Assembly (NCBI GenBank): GCA_964643895.1
Contig: CAZXUE010000012.1
Coordinates: forward strand, 1 to 21,576
Source: UBA7683 sp964643895
GTDB taxonomy: Bacteria > Patescibacteriota > Saccharimonadia > Saccharimonadales > UBA7683
Direction: 5' to 3'
Length of the DNA stretch: 21,576 nucleotides
The translations under genes were made by a program, and so were the position numbers. Below, one piece after another: positions 6,101-13,358 of this stretch (position 1 is its first letter; each line of letters starts with the position of its first letter). Below the pieces are notes generated by a model, which was not told where the DNA came from, searched no databases, and worked only from the letters and a program-made list of their open reading frames with translations.

Positions 6101-6724
6101 ATGGCCGATGCCGTAACGACAGCTCAATATCAAAATAATAGAACGATGCTGGCTGCGTTTGCCGGCATGCTTGTAGCGATTCCGATCGTGAGCATGATCA
6201 CTGTATCAGTCCTAAAAGCACAGCTCGGTACTGTATTTGCTGCTTCACAAGCAAACAGCCCAGCCACTACACAAAGTATTGGCGCAAGTTGTGAGGCACC
6301 AGCCGCTTCCGCAGCTGCAGCTTCACCAGCAAGCACAGCTGGCGTAGTGTGGGGTCTTGGCCGAGGTCTTGCAAGTGTCTCAGGTAGCTTCAACCAAACC
6401 AACACTTCAACAACCACCAATACTACAACCACAACTATTGATACCCGAAACAACGGTAATACTACTGTTGATAGCCGATTTAGCGGTAATACGTATACCG
6501 ATAATCGATGGAGTGGCAATACGCTTGGCCTCAACCTTAACAGCGGCAACACTACTAATACTGCTATTTCAAACATCAGCGATAACGGTAACACCTACAC
6601 CGATAATCGCAACAGCGGTAACACAACCAATTCATCTGCAACAACTACCACAAACAACGTGAACACCAACGTTAACTCAGGTAATGTTATTACAAATGAC
6701 AACGACGGCGTAGACGTACTTTAA
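6101..6724 (+). CDS. Membrane-anchored Asn/Thr-rich protein with decapeptide GNT repeats
   Basis: The 207-residue protein has no family I recognise. A polar N-terminus (1-16) is followed by one hydrophobic segment (about 17-47), acting as anchor or uncleaved signal. Next come an Ala/Ser/Pro-rich linker (48-80, one Cys at 64) and a GVVWGLGRGL motif (81-90). The rest is Asn/Thr/Ser-rich. GNT occurs at residues 119, 129, 139 and 149, an exact 10-residue period (SGNTYTDNR-type units). It returns at 163 and 173 with longer spacers, and the end is acidic (NDNDGVDVL). Regular short Asn/Gly/Thr repeats suggest a stacked beta-solenoid or a flexible, possibly glycosylated surface stalk; this is inference. 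The strong promoter, strong ribosome site, adjacent palindrome and clean terminator point to a highly expressed, regulated single-gene unit. Confidence 0.75.
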   Translation: MADAVTTAQYQNNRTMLAAFAGMLVAIPIVSMITVSVLKAQLGTVFAASQANSPATTQSIGASCEAPAASAAAASPASTAGVVWGLGRGLASVSGSFNQTNTSTTTNTTTTTIDTRNNGNTTVDSRFSGNTYTDNRWSGNTLGLNLNSGNTTNTAISNISDNGNTYTDNRNSGNTTNSSATTTTNNVNTNVNSGNVITNDNDGVDVL

Positions 6725-6942
6725 TTCAGTACCCTAACTGATAGAATAAGAGGCCGAAATGGCCTCTTATTTTTTACGGGGACAACGATCCATAACACTA
6801 CATACGGCAGAAATTCCGGTAGACCGCCTGGTAGTAGTAGAATGAAAAAGATAATTCGTACGATAACCGGATCAATAGCAAAATATTCGGCCAATCCACC
6901 GCACACGCCAGCAATCATTTTATTTTCAGTCGAACGATACAG
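6721..6942 (-). CDS. PspC-domain membrane protein, probable CTG start
   Basis: The core KMIAGVCGGLAEYFAIDP followed by one hydrophobic segment (VRIIFFILLLPGG) and LPYVVLWIVVPV is a textbook PspC domain, a small inner-membrane protein type linked to envelope stress sensing. The family normally begins with a few residues ending LYRS ahead of the core. Here those residues (YRSTENK) are encoded directly upstream of the first ATG (6918), but no ATG, GTG or TTG precedes them before the in-frame TAG. A CTG at 6942 sits exactly 7 nt after a TATAAC hexamer (6955-6950), the same geometry as the other leaderless starts, so I place the start there. From CTG the protein has 73 residues. The alternative is a start at ATG 6918 that drops the conserved YRS, or a mutated ATG (ACG at 6951). 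The C-terminal residues run through the opposing gene's terminator. Confidence 0.7.
   Translation of the reverse strand: MYRSTENKMIAGVCGGLAEYFAIDPVIVRIIFFILLLPGGLPEFLPYVVLWIVVPVKNKRPFRPLILSVRVLN
6745..6775 (+). terminator. Intrinsic terminator
   Basis: An 11-bp perfect stem, AATAAGAGGCC (6745-6755) and GGCCTCTTATT (6761-6771), with the loop GAAAT, leads into a T run (6770-6775). It lies 20 nt after the stop of the repeat-protein gene. It also lies inside the 3' end of the convergent pspC-like gene. Confidence 0.85.
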
Positions 6943-6949
6943 CTGTTTC

Positions 6950-6955
6950 GTTATA
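6950..6955 (-). promoter_or_regulatory. -10-like element of the pspC-type gene
   Basis: TATAAC on the minus strand (6955-6950), 7 nt before the CTG at 6942. Supported mainly by matching the spacing of the other units. Confidence 0.3.
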
Positions 6956-6999
6956 CCGCCATGGTAGTACCATTTCTAAACGCCAATCACAAAACACCC

Positions 7000-7130
7000 C
7001 CTCATCCCAACCGAAGTGGAGGGATCTAGTACCGCCAGCAGATAAGGTAGATCTTTCCTCCTTCGCTGAAGCTACGGTGGACAGGTCGATTGTGTTTATG
7101 CTCGACTTTGATCGAGTACTCGGGATGACG
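7000..7130. repeat. Palindromic intergenic element (REP/MITE-like)
   Basis: The ends are near-perfect inverted copies: CCTCATCCC (7000-7008) and GGGATGACG (7122-7130), 8 of 9 matching. Inside are ATCCC...GGGAT (7004-7025) around CCGAAGTGG, GGGATCTA (7021-7028) facing TAGATCTT (7048-7055), an imperfect hairpin around CCTTCGCTGAAGCTACGG (7060-7077), and CTCGA...TCGAG (7101-7116). Strings of the type TCATCCC...GAGGGATCT and CCTTCGCTGAAGCT recur in my memory as dispersed palindromic repeats in many bacterial genomes, including CPR ones, but I cannot check this here. It encodes no protein. Confidence 0.45.
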
Positions 7131-7173
7131 CTCCAGTAGATCGAGAGTTTCGAGATGCAGGTATTTCTAAAAT

Positions 7174-7203
7174 TTGACAAAAACATAAATAGTATGATAT
7201 AAT
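7174..7203 (+). promoter_or_regulatory. Perfect-consensus promoter facing a broken small ORF
   Basis: TTGACA (7174-7179), 18-bp spacer, TATAAT (7198-7203). It is the best match to the sigma-70 consensus in the window. It points to the small plus-strand reading frame beginning at 7219 and towards the 3' end of res, where it could also yield antisense RNA. Confidence 0.6.
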
Positions 7204-7218
7204 TAAAATTTAGGATTA

Positions 7219-7470
7219 GTGTACCCAGAAATTCCCCGATCTCCAGTAAGTAACATTCACGTAACTGGAAACGCACCGCCGAAACAATTGAAAAGTCTCG
7301 GTGAGATCATGACCAGCTTAATGGCAAATGACTCACCCAGGCTAATCAAAGCGAGGCTCCCGCTCCATACATAAGCGCACATTAACCAGATCGTAGCCAC
7401 CGAAGCCGCCCGCCTTCCTGGCACGATCCTCGACGACTTTATAGTGCAGGAAGTGGAACAAACCTGCTAA
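7219..7470 (+). pseudogene. Small unrecognised ORF with one in-frame stop
   Basis: From GTG at 7219 the frame reads 51 codons (VYPEIPRSPVSNIHVTGNAP... to LIKARLPLHT). It meets TAA at 7372-7374 and then continues open for 31 more codons (AHINQIVATEAARLPG...) to TAA at 7468-7470. The final stop overlaps the res stop (7469-7467), a typical tail-to-tail arrangement. A perfect promoter lies 15 nt upstream. AGGA at 7212-7215 is only 3 nt before the GTG, too close to be a good ribosome site. I do not recognise the product. The opposite strand is also open over part of this stretch (7479-7342, ending MEREPRFD), so which strand was coding is not settled. It could be a decayed gene, a 51-residue peptide gene, or non-coding. 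Confidence 0.3.
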
Positions 7471-10376
7471 ATACGCCAATCAAGTGGTGTTGACTTCGCA
7501 TAATCATACATTCCTATTTCCTCGAAATGCTTTGCAGCACATGAAATTTTCTGCAGCTCTGATTCGCGCTCGCCACCATTTTTTGTTTCTCGGACCATAT
7601 AAACTTTCTCTTGACCGTCAACTTCTTTCACAATTGCCCAGTCCGGGTTATAAGGTCCGACCGGTGTGGGCACCACAAATCGACTTGGCAGCTTCAAAAA
7701 CAACTTCACATCATCCCGACTATCTAAGTATTTCGCAAATTCATATTCTGTAGCAGAATCAAGTGCGAGTTTATCAGAGACGGACTTTTGAGCATGTTGC
7801 ACCTCGTACAAGCGATCAACGAACCGCTCTACCTCTTCTTCGCTATCACGTTGGAATTCACGTAGTTCGTAAACCTCCTCGGCAATTTTTTCATATTGAA
7901 CACCGTCGATTACCACATTTGCAAGCACGGATTTGATGGAACTTTTTACCATTTGTATATAGTCGTATGGGTTTTTTAAGAACTCGTGCAAACGATTGCT
8001 GCCCTGCAAGATATCTACTATTGTTCGACGAGTCAATCCAGTATCATCTTGTAATTCACTGATAACATCAGGTAATTCAAACGTCCCGACGAGATCGTTT
8101 GTACTTTCACCTACAACGCCAGCATTGTGAATACCGCCACGCAGTAGTAATACCTTATTTTTCACCACTTCTACCCTGAGTGCTTTAATCTCTGGCGCTC
8201 TCTTAATGGATTCAATAGCCGCCATGATAACCTGTCCGTTATCAAATGACACACGGTAGGTAGTCTTGCGCGAAATCTTTTTCCAGAGTGTTTCAAGCTC
8301 TGGACTGTATAAAACTTCTTTATTGAGACGTATGGTCTCTTTTTTGCGAGCGTCTTTGACGAATTTATCTATCTTGCAACTCTCGATCACATCGACGACT
8401 TCGCTATGATATTGCTGCAAGTCGCCTGGCAAGTCAAGATTGAAGCCTGTATTTTGCGGTGCGAAGTTCGCCAGCACCTTGCCGTCATCATCGATGTAGC
8501 CGCGACGCTCTAAATGTCCCCATATCTCATGCGATACCTTGTGACCAAGCGTCTTACTAGCGTTATCATGTAGCACAATTCGCGCAAACTCCCCCTTGCG
8601 TACATAGCCGATCTGAATGCCAGCTTTTTTATACTCTTTTTGCAGATTACTTGCAAAGTCACGATACGATTCATTCGCAATCACCGTCAGCTGATTTATC
8701 TGCTCATCAAATACACGTGTTCCATCCTGCCGTACAGGCAAACGCAAACCACGACCAATCGTCTGGCGACGATCGTTTTCGCTACTACTCTCGCGCATCA
8801 TACAGATCTGAAATACATTTGGATTATCCCAACCTTCTTTAAGCGCCGAGTGGCTAAATATAAACCGCACTGGGTTAGATTGATCGAGCAACTTTTCTTT
8901 GCCTTTCATGATGAGGTCGTAGGCAGACTCATCGTTCGCATTGCCCTTGCCTTCTTTGCTATCGACCAGACTCGTCTTGCCGCCTTTTCGCATCTCAGCG
9001 AAATAAGCTGCGCGGACTTCGCTCGGCTCTTCGGGCAACATCTCAGTGTAATAGGGGCTTTTAGCTCGCTCTTCACGGTAGAGCTCGTCAAACCATTTCA
9101 CAAATCGACCATCAATCGCATTGCCATCATCGTCATAGGTCAGATAGCTTGCTACTCGATCAACGAAGAATAGACTAAGCACTTTTATACCCGCATCTCG
9201 TAATAAAAACTCGCGCTTGACATGCTCCTTAACCGTCTCGCGAATCATCTCCCGTAGGATCTGGTCTTCATTGCCGCCCCAGTTGTCACCAAGCATCAAC
9301 ACGCCGTGTGTGCCGATCTCTACATTTGCTGGGATGGTGGAGATATCATTGACAGCATAGCCCTCATAAATACTATTGCCGGTGCGAATATCAAGCTTGT
9401 CGTGATGCTTCACCCAGAGTGGCTTGCGGCCAATATTTCCATTGCGATCACGAACCAATAGTTCCAGATATGCCTCAAGGCGCGGAGTGTTGCGTACATC
9501 AAGTAGCTTAACGTATGGTTTGGCGTCACTACCTTTTTGTTGAGCGTTAGCCACGACGATACCTTTTACCAGCTTTTCGCGGTGTGCGTCTACAGGATCA
9601 AGACGGTACATCATATTGTAATCACGTGTATGCGTCGCGCTATAACGCAGTGTACAGAGTGGGTTCAGGTCAGCGATTGCACTGGTTGAAGGTTCACTCT
9701 CCATGTTCTGTGGCTCGTCCATGACGACAATTGGATTAACCGCCGCCAAATAGTCTATAGGAGCAATGCCGTTTAGTTTATCTCGCTCTTCACGAATAAT
9801 AAGTTTACGGTTACCACGAATTGCATCGATAGTCATAATCATAAACTGCGTCATAGTACTGGTTGCAAAACTCTGCACAACTTCCGGAGTCTTACCATCA
9901 TATACACTCACCTCATACGGGTCATAGCCTGCCTCAAAACGGAAGTGATCTCGCATACTTTCAATACTGCTTTTTACACCTTCTTTAATAGGAATGCTCG
10001 GCACGATAATAATAAATTTGTTGAATCCATATCGTTTAGCGAGCTCCAACGCAGTTCGCAAATATACATACGTCTTACCTGTGCCAGTTTCCATCTCTAC
10101 GCTGAAATTCATACCATCCAGTCTTTGCGCTGGTTCAATACCGTTTTCATTTTGTATAGCCTGTACATTTTCTAAAATTGAATCTTCGTCTAGCAGCAAG
10201 TTGTTACCGACTGCCCCAATTTCATTAAACAGTCCGGCCTGCGCTCCGCTCACTGCTCGCGTTTTCAATGCAGTCGAAAACATCTCCCAATCATGCGGTT
10301 GTCCTTCAAATATATCGGCAATGGCATTTATGGCCTGGATTTGAAATGGCTGCTGGGAATCGTATTTAATTTTCAT
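7467..10376 (-). CDS. res: Type III restriction enzyme, Res subunit
   Basis: The 969-residue protein is close to the usual ~970-985 residues of EcoP1I/EcoP15I-type Res. The N-terminal SF2 helicase/translocase has the Walker A TGTGKT at 97-102, a DEAD-like motif II MDEPQ at 219-223, motif III SATHT near 246, and motif VI in RRQTIGRGLRLPV after FSHSALKEGWDNPN. The C-terminal endonuclease keeps PD (911-912, in YNPDWAIV) and E930-x-K932 (RETKNG), so cleavage appears intact. Res with Mod cuts DNA after ATP-driven communication between inversely oriented unmethylated sites. Its ATG overlaps the 3' end of rhuM by 11 nt, so it is translationally coupled. It is the last gene of the operon. Downstream I see no clear hairpin terminator. 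Confidence 0.95.
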   Translation of the reverse strand: MKIKYDSQQPFQIQAINAIADIFEGQPHDWEMFSTALKTRAVSGAQAGLFNEIGAVGNNLLLDEDSILENVQAIQNENGIEPAQRLDGMNFSVEMETGTGKTYVYLRTALELAKRYGFNKFIIIVPSIPIKEGVKSSIESMRDHFRFEAGYDPYEVSVYDGKTPEVVQSFATSTMTQFMIMTIDAIRGNRKLIIREERDKLNGIAPIDYLAAVNPIVVMDEPQNMESEPSTSAIADLNPLCTLRYSATHTRDYNMMYRLDPVDAHREKLVKGIVVANAQQKGSDAKPYVKLLDVRNTPRLEAYLELLVRDRNGNIGRKPLWVKHHDKLDIRTGNSIYEGYAVNDISTIPANVEIGTHGVLMLGDNWGGNEDQILREMIRETVKEHVKREFLLRDAGIKVLSLFFVDRVASYLTYDDDGNAIDGRFVKWFDELYREERAKSPYYTEMLPEEPSEVRAAYFAEMRKGGKTSLVDSKEGKGNANDESAYDLIMKGKEKLLDQSNPVRFIFSHSALKEGWDNPNVFQICMMRESSSENDRRQTIGRGLRLPVRQDGTRVFDEQINQLTVIANESYRDFASNLQKEYKKAGIQIGYVRKGEFARIVLHDNASKTLGHKVSHEIWGHLERRGYIDDDGKVLANFAPQNTGFNLDLPGDLQQYHSEVVDVIESCKIDKFVKDARKKETIRLNKEVLYSPELETLWKKISRKTTYRVSFDNGQVIMAAIESIKRAPEIKALRVEVVKNKVLLLRGGIHNAGVVGESTNDLVGTFELPDVISELQDDTGLTRRTIVDILQGSNRLHEFLKNPYDYIQMVKSSIKSVLANVVIDGVQYEKIAEEVYELREFQRDSEEEVERFVDRLYEVQHAQKSVSDKLALDSATEYEFAKYLDSRDDVKLFLKLPSRFVVPTPVGPYNPDWAIVKEVDGQEKVYMVRETKNGGERESELQKISCAAKHFEEIGMYDYAKSTPLDWRI

Positions 10377-11379
10377 TTTGTTTTTCTTTTAGCGCTTTTT
10401 TTACTTCACGGTCAAAGTCACTTTCAAAGAGTTTATCCTGGATGGGGCGATACTTTTCGTATTCTTTTTCCGCTATTTTTTTTGCTGCAGCGTTCGATAT
10501 TTTGCCAGGATCGCTCAAGATTTGATACTCGTTAAATTGTAAGAACGAATCGAGTTTTGACGCCCAGTCAGCCATGGTCATTATTCTTTGCCTGCTAGCT
10601 TGGTTCTCGGCGTAGTCCAGATACATGGTGACGACTCGCTCAAGCTCTTTGATTTGCTTTGCGTCCAGATAGTTCTTACCTACGGAAACGTCGCTCTTTA
10701 GAATCTTACCTTTGGGCGAATTCTTCCATGTTTTTAGTCCCATATTTGGCTTAGCGGCGTCAGCGCTGCTGGCGATCAACTCTGCGGCAGTCTTACCATG
10801 AATCGCCCAGTGCAGCTTGTTCTGCACCGTAGCATAGAATTCTTTAGTGATTTCCGACTGCGTATTGTAGTCACTGGCCGTCGCATATATATCCGTAATT
10901 TTTTGATAAAAACGACGCTCGCTCGCGCGGATTTCACGAATCTTTTCCAGTAACTCATCGAAGTAATCTTTGCCAAAGTGAGTGCCGTTCTTTAGTCGTT
11001 CGGTATCCAGCGCATACCCTTTGATCATAAAGTCGCGTAGCGTGCTGGTGGCCCATATGCGAAATTGTGTCGCCTGAACAGAGTTGACGCGGTAACCCAC
11101 AGATATGATCACATCCAAGCTATAGTAAGACACTGGTTTGTCAGAATTTGCAATTTGCATTTTTTGCACATTGCTTTTTTCCGTCAGTTCGCCGTTCTCA
11201 AACACATTAGAGATATGACGACTTATCACTGAGACATCGACCCCGAACAATTCCGACATCTTTGCTTGAGTCAGCCATATGTTTTCACCCGCGTAGAATA
11301 CTTCAATATGCAGATTACCATCAGGACCGTTATAAAATAGAAAGTCTGATTCTTTCGCTTGGCGCAGCTCTTCGCTCAT
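10366..11379 (-). CDS. rhuM: RhuM family protein
   Basis: The 337-residue protein carries the RhuM hallmarks. The N-terminal helix-turn-helix-like segment is IWLTQAKMSELFGVDVSVIS (residues 34-53). It is followed by SYYSLDVIISVGYRVNS (84-100) and FRIWATSTLRDFMIKGYALD (106-125). A mostly helical, charged C-terminus has YLDYAENQASRQ and DWASKLDSFL. RhuM proteins were named from Salmonella virulence islands, but are widespread in restriction-modification loci. Their biochemical role is not established; DNA binding is inferred from the N-terminal fold. Here it sits between mod and res, with one base between the mod stop and its ATG and an 11-nt overlap into res. All three must be expressed together, which argues for a role in controlling or helping the restriction complex. 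Confidence 0.9.
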   Translation of the reverse strand: MSEELRQAKESDFLFYNGPDGNLHIEVFYAGENIWLTQAKMSELFGVDVSVISRHISNVFENGELTEKSNVQKMQIANSDKPVSYYSLDVIISVGYRVNSVQATQFRIWATSTLRDFMIKGYALDTERLKNGTHFGKDYFDELLEKIREIRASERRFYQKITDIYATASDYNTQSEITKEFYATVQNKLHWAIHGKTAAELIASSADAAKPNMGLKTWKNSPKGKILKSDVSVGKNYLDAKQIKELERVVTMYLDYAENQASRQRIMTMADWASKLDSFLQFNEYQILSDPGKISNAAAKKIAEKEYEKYRPIQDKLFESDFDREVKKALKEKQNEN

Positions 11380-11380
11380 C

Positions 11381-13303
11381 CTACACCGTCCACAACTCTA
11401 CGTCATAACTCTTACATGTCTGCACGAGATTCGTCTTCAGCTCGTTGTCGCCCTGGAATGCATCGTCCAAAATCACAAACTTGCTTGGGGTGAGTTCGGT
11501 GACGATGGCGCGGAGTTGTTCGAGGGTTGGCTTGACGTGTTCGTTCAGGTAAAACACTGGCTGCACGTCGGCGTGTTCTTCGTCTTCTGGCACGACTTGG
11601 TGGACGGTCAGTTCGGCGACTTCGCGGCTAGCGGTGCGGCTGGTTAGCGGCAAGCCCATCTTTAGCATCACTTCTACTAGCAGGTCTTCTTCGCTGGCGT
11701 TGTCGTCGGCACTTTCACGCATGAGGTCGAGGCGGGCTTGCAATTCGCCCAGGTCGTTTGTAGCGCTGCTTTGCCATTTGCGGAAGTTGGTATCGCTCAG
11801 CTGGTAAGTGCGGTAGCCGATGTCGAGTGGTGTGTCACGTTCGGCGAGCTTGTCGGCAAACTTTTCTTTGATAGCTTCGCCTGCTTTGTCGATTCGCGCA
11901 CGAGCGATGTCGCTAATTTTGCGATAGCCAGCCTTGCAGGCTTCGCTCTTCTCGTCTGTCGGTTCGGGCAGCTGTACCTGAATGTGCTTACGATTGCCGC
12001 CGTCCTCGGCGTTGAGTTGCATGACAGCGTGGGCAGTTGTGCCGGAGCCGGAGAAGAAGTCGAGAATGATGTCGTCGGCACCTGTATTTGCTAGTTGTGC
12101 CAATCTGTATACGAGCTCGATCGGTTTAGGTGTTTCAAATACACGATCTCCCAGTAAACCCTTGACATCTATTGAAGCCTTCTTGTTGCCTTCGATTTCA
12201 GGCCACCAGTTCGAGAATGGTTTTGTCCTGCCTTCCAGATAAAATTTGTAGTATGGCAGCCATTTTTCTCCGTCGTTCTTCCATTCGATCAGATTTTCAT
12301 CGCACATTCGGTTGTATGTAGACTGTCCAACCCGCCATCTACTTTCATATCCTTTAGGCCCGATAGGGTAAACGTCTGTACCATCAGGAGCTTGAATGGG
12401 ATAATACATTTTTGGCCGATCTTCTCTCCTGTCTCCATTGCCAGTTCTGCGAAGAGACAGAACCGAATATTTTCCTTGTTCGTCTTGGTGCTTGTAGCGC
12501 GATATGTCTTTTTTTGATAAAGGCATTCCCCCTACGATAAAATCTGCAGAGCGAGAATATGCAAGGATGAAATCATAAGAATTTCCAACAATATTTGCTC
12601 CTTGCCCAGTAGTAGTGCCTGTAGATCTTACAATTGAAGCAATGAAATTGCTTTCACCAAAGACCTCGTCGCACAACCTCTTTAGGTTGGCCTGCTCTGT
12701 ATCATTAATCGAAATAAAAATCACCCCGTCATCCGTCAGCAAATTCCGTGCCAGCTTGAGGCGCGGGTACATCATGTTTAGCCAGTTGCTGTGGTAGCGG
12801 CCAGCGGTTTCGGTGTTGGTGCTAATCTTTTTATTGCCTTCGTCGACTTGCTTGCTAAACTCGAGGTAGTTTTGCAACCCTTCCTGAAAGTTGTCGGGGT
12901 AGACGAAATCTTTGCCGGTGTTGTACGGCGGGTCGATGTAAATCATCTTGATGGCGTTGTGGTACTGCTTTTGCAGCACTTTCAGCACCTCGAGGTTATC
13001 GCCCTCGATGAAGATATTTTCGGTCGTGTCCCAGTCCTTACTTAGCTCTTTGGCGGGCTTAAGCGTGGCAGTAGTAGGATCTTGCGCCGCGCGCATGGCC
13101 CGCTTCTTGCCCGGCCAAAACAGGCCAAACCGCTCATTCGTATCGCCAGCGTCCTCTTGCAGCAGCTCCTTTAGCTTCGCTACATCCACCTTGCCATCGG
13201 TAATCGCCTCGGGTACTAATTCTTCCAGCTGCTTCGCCAGCTGCGTACGAAACTCAGGTGATGCGCCGGTGAGTTCGTGAATATCCATATCGTGCTCGTC
13301 CAT
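11381..13303 (-). CDS. mod: Type III DNA methyltransferase, Mod subunit
   Basis: The 640-residue protein is an amino-methyltransferase of the beta class. The catalytic motif IV is first (YIDPPYNTGKDF, DPPY at 124-127) and the AdoMet-binding motif I comes later (LDFFSGSGTTAH, 415-422), with the target-recognition region between them (about 220-390). Mod recognises a short asymmetric site, methylates adenine on one strand, and guides Res. The DPPY motif fits N6-adenine methylation. The C-terminal part (about 480-640) ends in a Res-contacting-type region. The recognition region is visibly richer in A+T than the flanks: 12541-12600 has 21 of 60 G/C, while 11701-11760 has 36 of 60. That fits exchange of specificity. 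AGGAGA at 13317-13312 is a good ribosome site for ATG 13303. A second in-frame ATG lies at codon 6. No simple-sequence repeat suggesting phase variation was seen. Confidence 0.95.
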   Translation of the reverse strand: MDEHDMDIHELTGASPEFRTQLAKQLEELVPEAITDGKVDVAKLKELLQEDAGDTNERFGLFWPGKKRAMRAAQDPTTATLKPAKELSKDWDTTENIFIEGDNLEVLKVLQKQYHNAIKMIYIDPPYNTGKDFVYPDNFQEGLQNYLEFSKQVDEGNKKISTNTETAGRYHSNWLNMMYPRLKLARNLLTDDGVIFISINDTEQANLKRLCDEVFGESNFIASIVRSTGTTTGQGANIVGNSYDFILAYSRSADFIVGGMPLSKKDISRYKHQDEQGKYSVLSLRRTGNGDRREDRPKMYYPIQAPDGTDVYPIGPKGYESRWRVGQSTYNRMCDENLIEWKNDGEKWLPYYKFYLEGRTKPFSNWWPEIEGNKKASIDVKGLLGDRVFETPKPIELVYRLAQLANTGADDIILDFFSGSGTTAHAVMQLNAEDGGNRKHIQVQLPEPTDEKSEACKAGYRKISDIARARIDKAGEAIKEKFADKLAERDTPLDIGYRTYQLSDTNFRKWQSSATNDLGELQARLDLMRESADDNASEEDLLVEVMLKMGLPLTSRTASREVAELTVHQVVPEDEEHADVQPVFYLNEHVKPTLEQLRAIVTELTPSKFVILDDAFQGDNELKTNLVQTCKSYDVELWTV

Positions 13304-13311
13304 TCTGCTTA

Positions 13312-13317
13312 TCTCCT
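13312..13317 (-). promoter_or_regulatory. Shine-Dalgarno site of mod
   Basis: AGGAGA on the minus strand, 8 nt before the ATG at 13303. The 55-nt gap after the ParA-like gene shows no clear -10, so mod is probably read from the upstream promoter(s). Confidence 0.55.
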
Positions 13318-13358
13318 ATCTCTCGTGGGTATGTGGCGTACTTCTCACTCGTCGCGCG

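Noticed and set aside
6130..6594. 154-codon open frame on the minus strand inside the repeat-protein gene
   Set aside because: It is the mirror of the Thr/Asn codon repeats. Its product is an unnatural Val/Leu/Pro-rich string, and it has no ribosome site.
7003..7037. T-box-like string (GGAGGGATCTAGTACCGCC)
   Set aside because: It only partly resembles the T-box core, has no specifier stem or terminator/antiterminator, and no aminoacyl-tRNA or amino-acid gene follows. The palindromic element explains it better.
6926..7276. 116-codon minus-strand frame upstream of pspC
   Set aside because: It runs through the palindromic element and overlaps pspC in another frame. The product has no recognisable features and the composition is not protein-like.
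8640..9173. 177-codon plus-strand frame inside res
   Set aside because: It is antisense to the conserved helicase core of res, which is clearly the coding strand.
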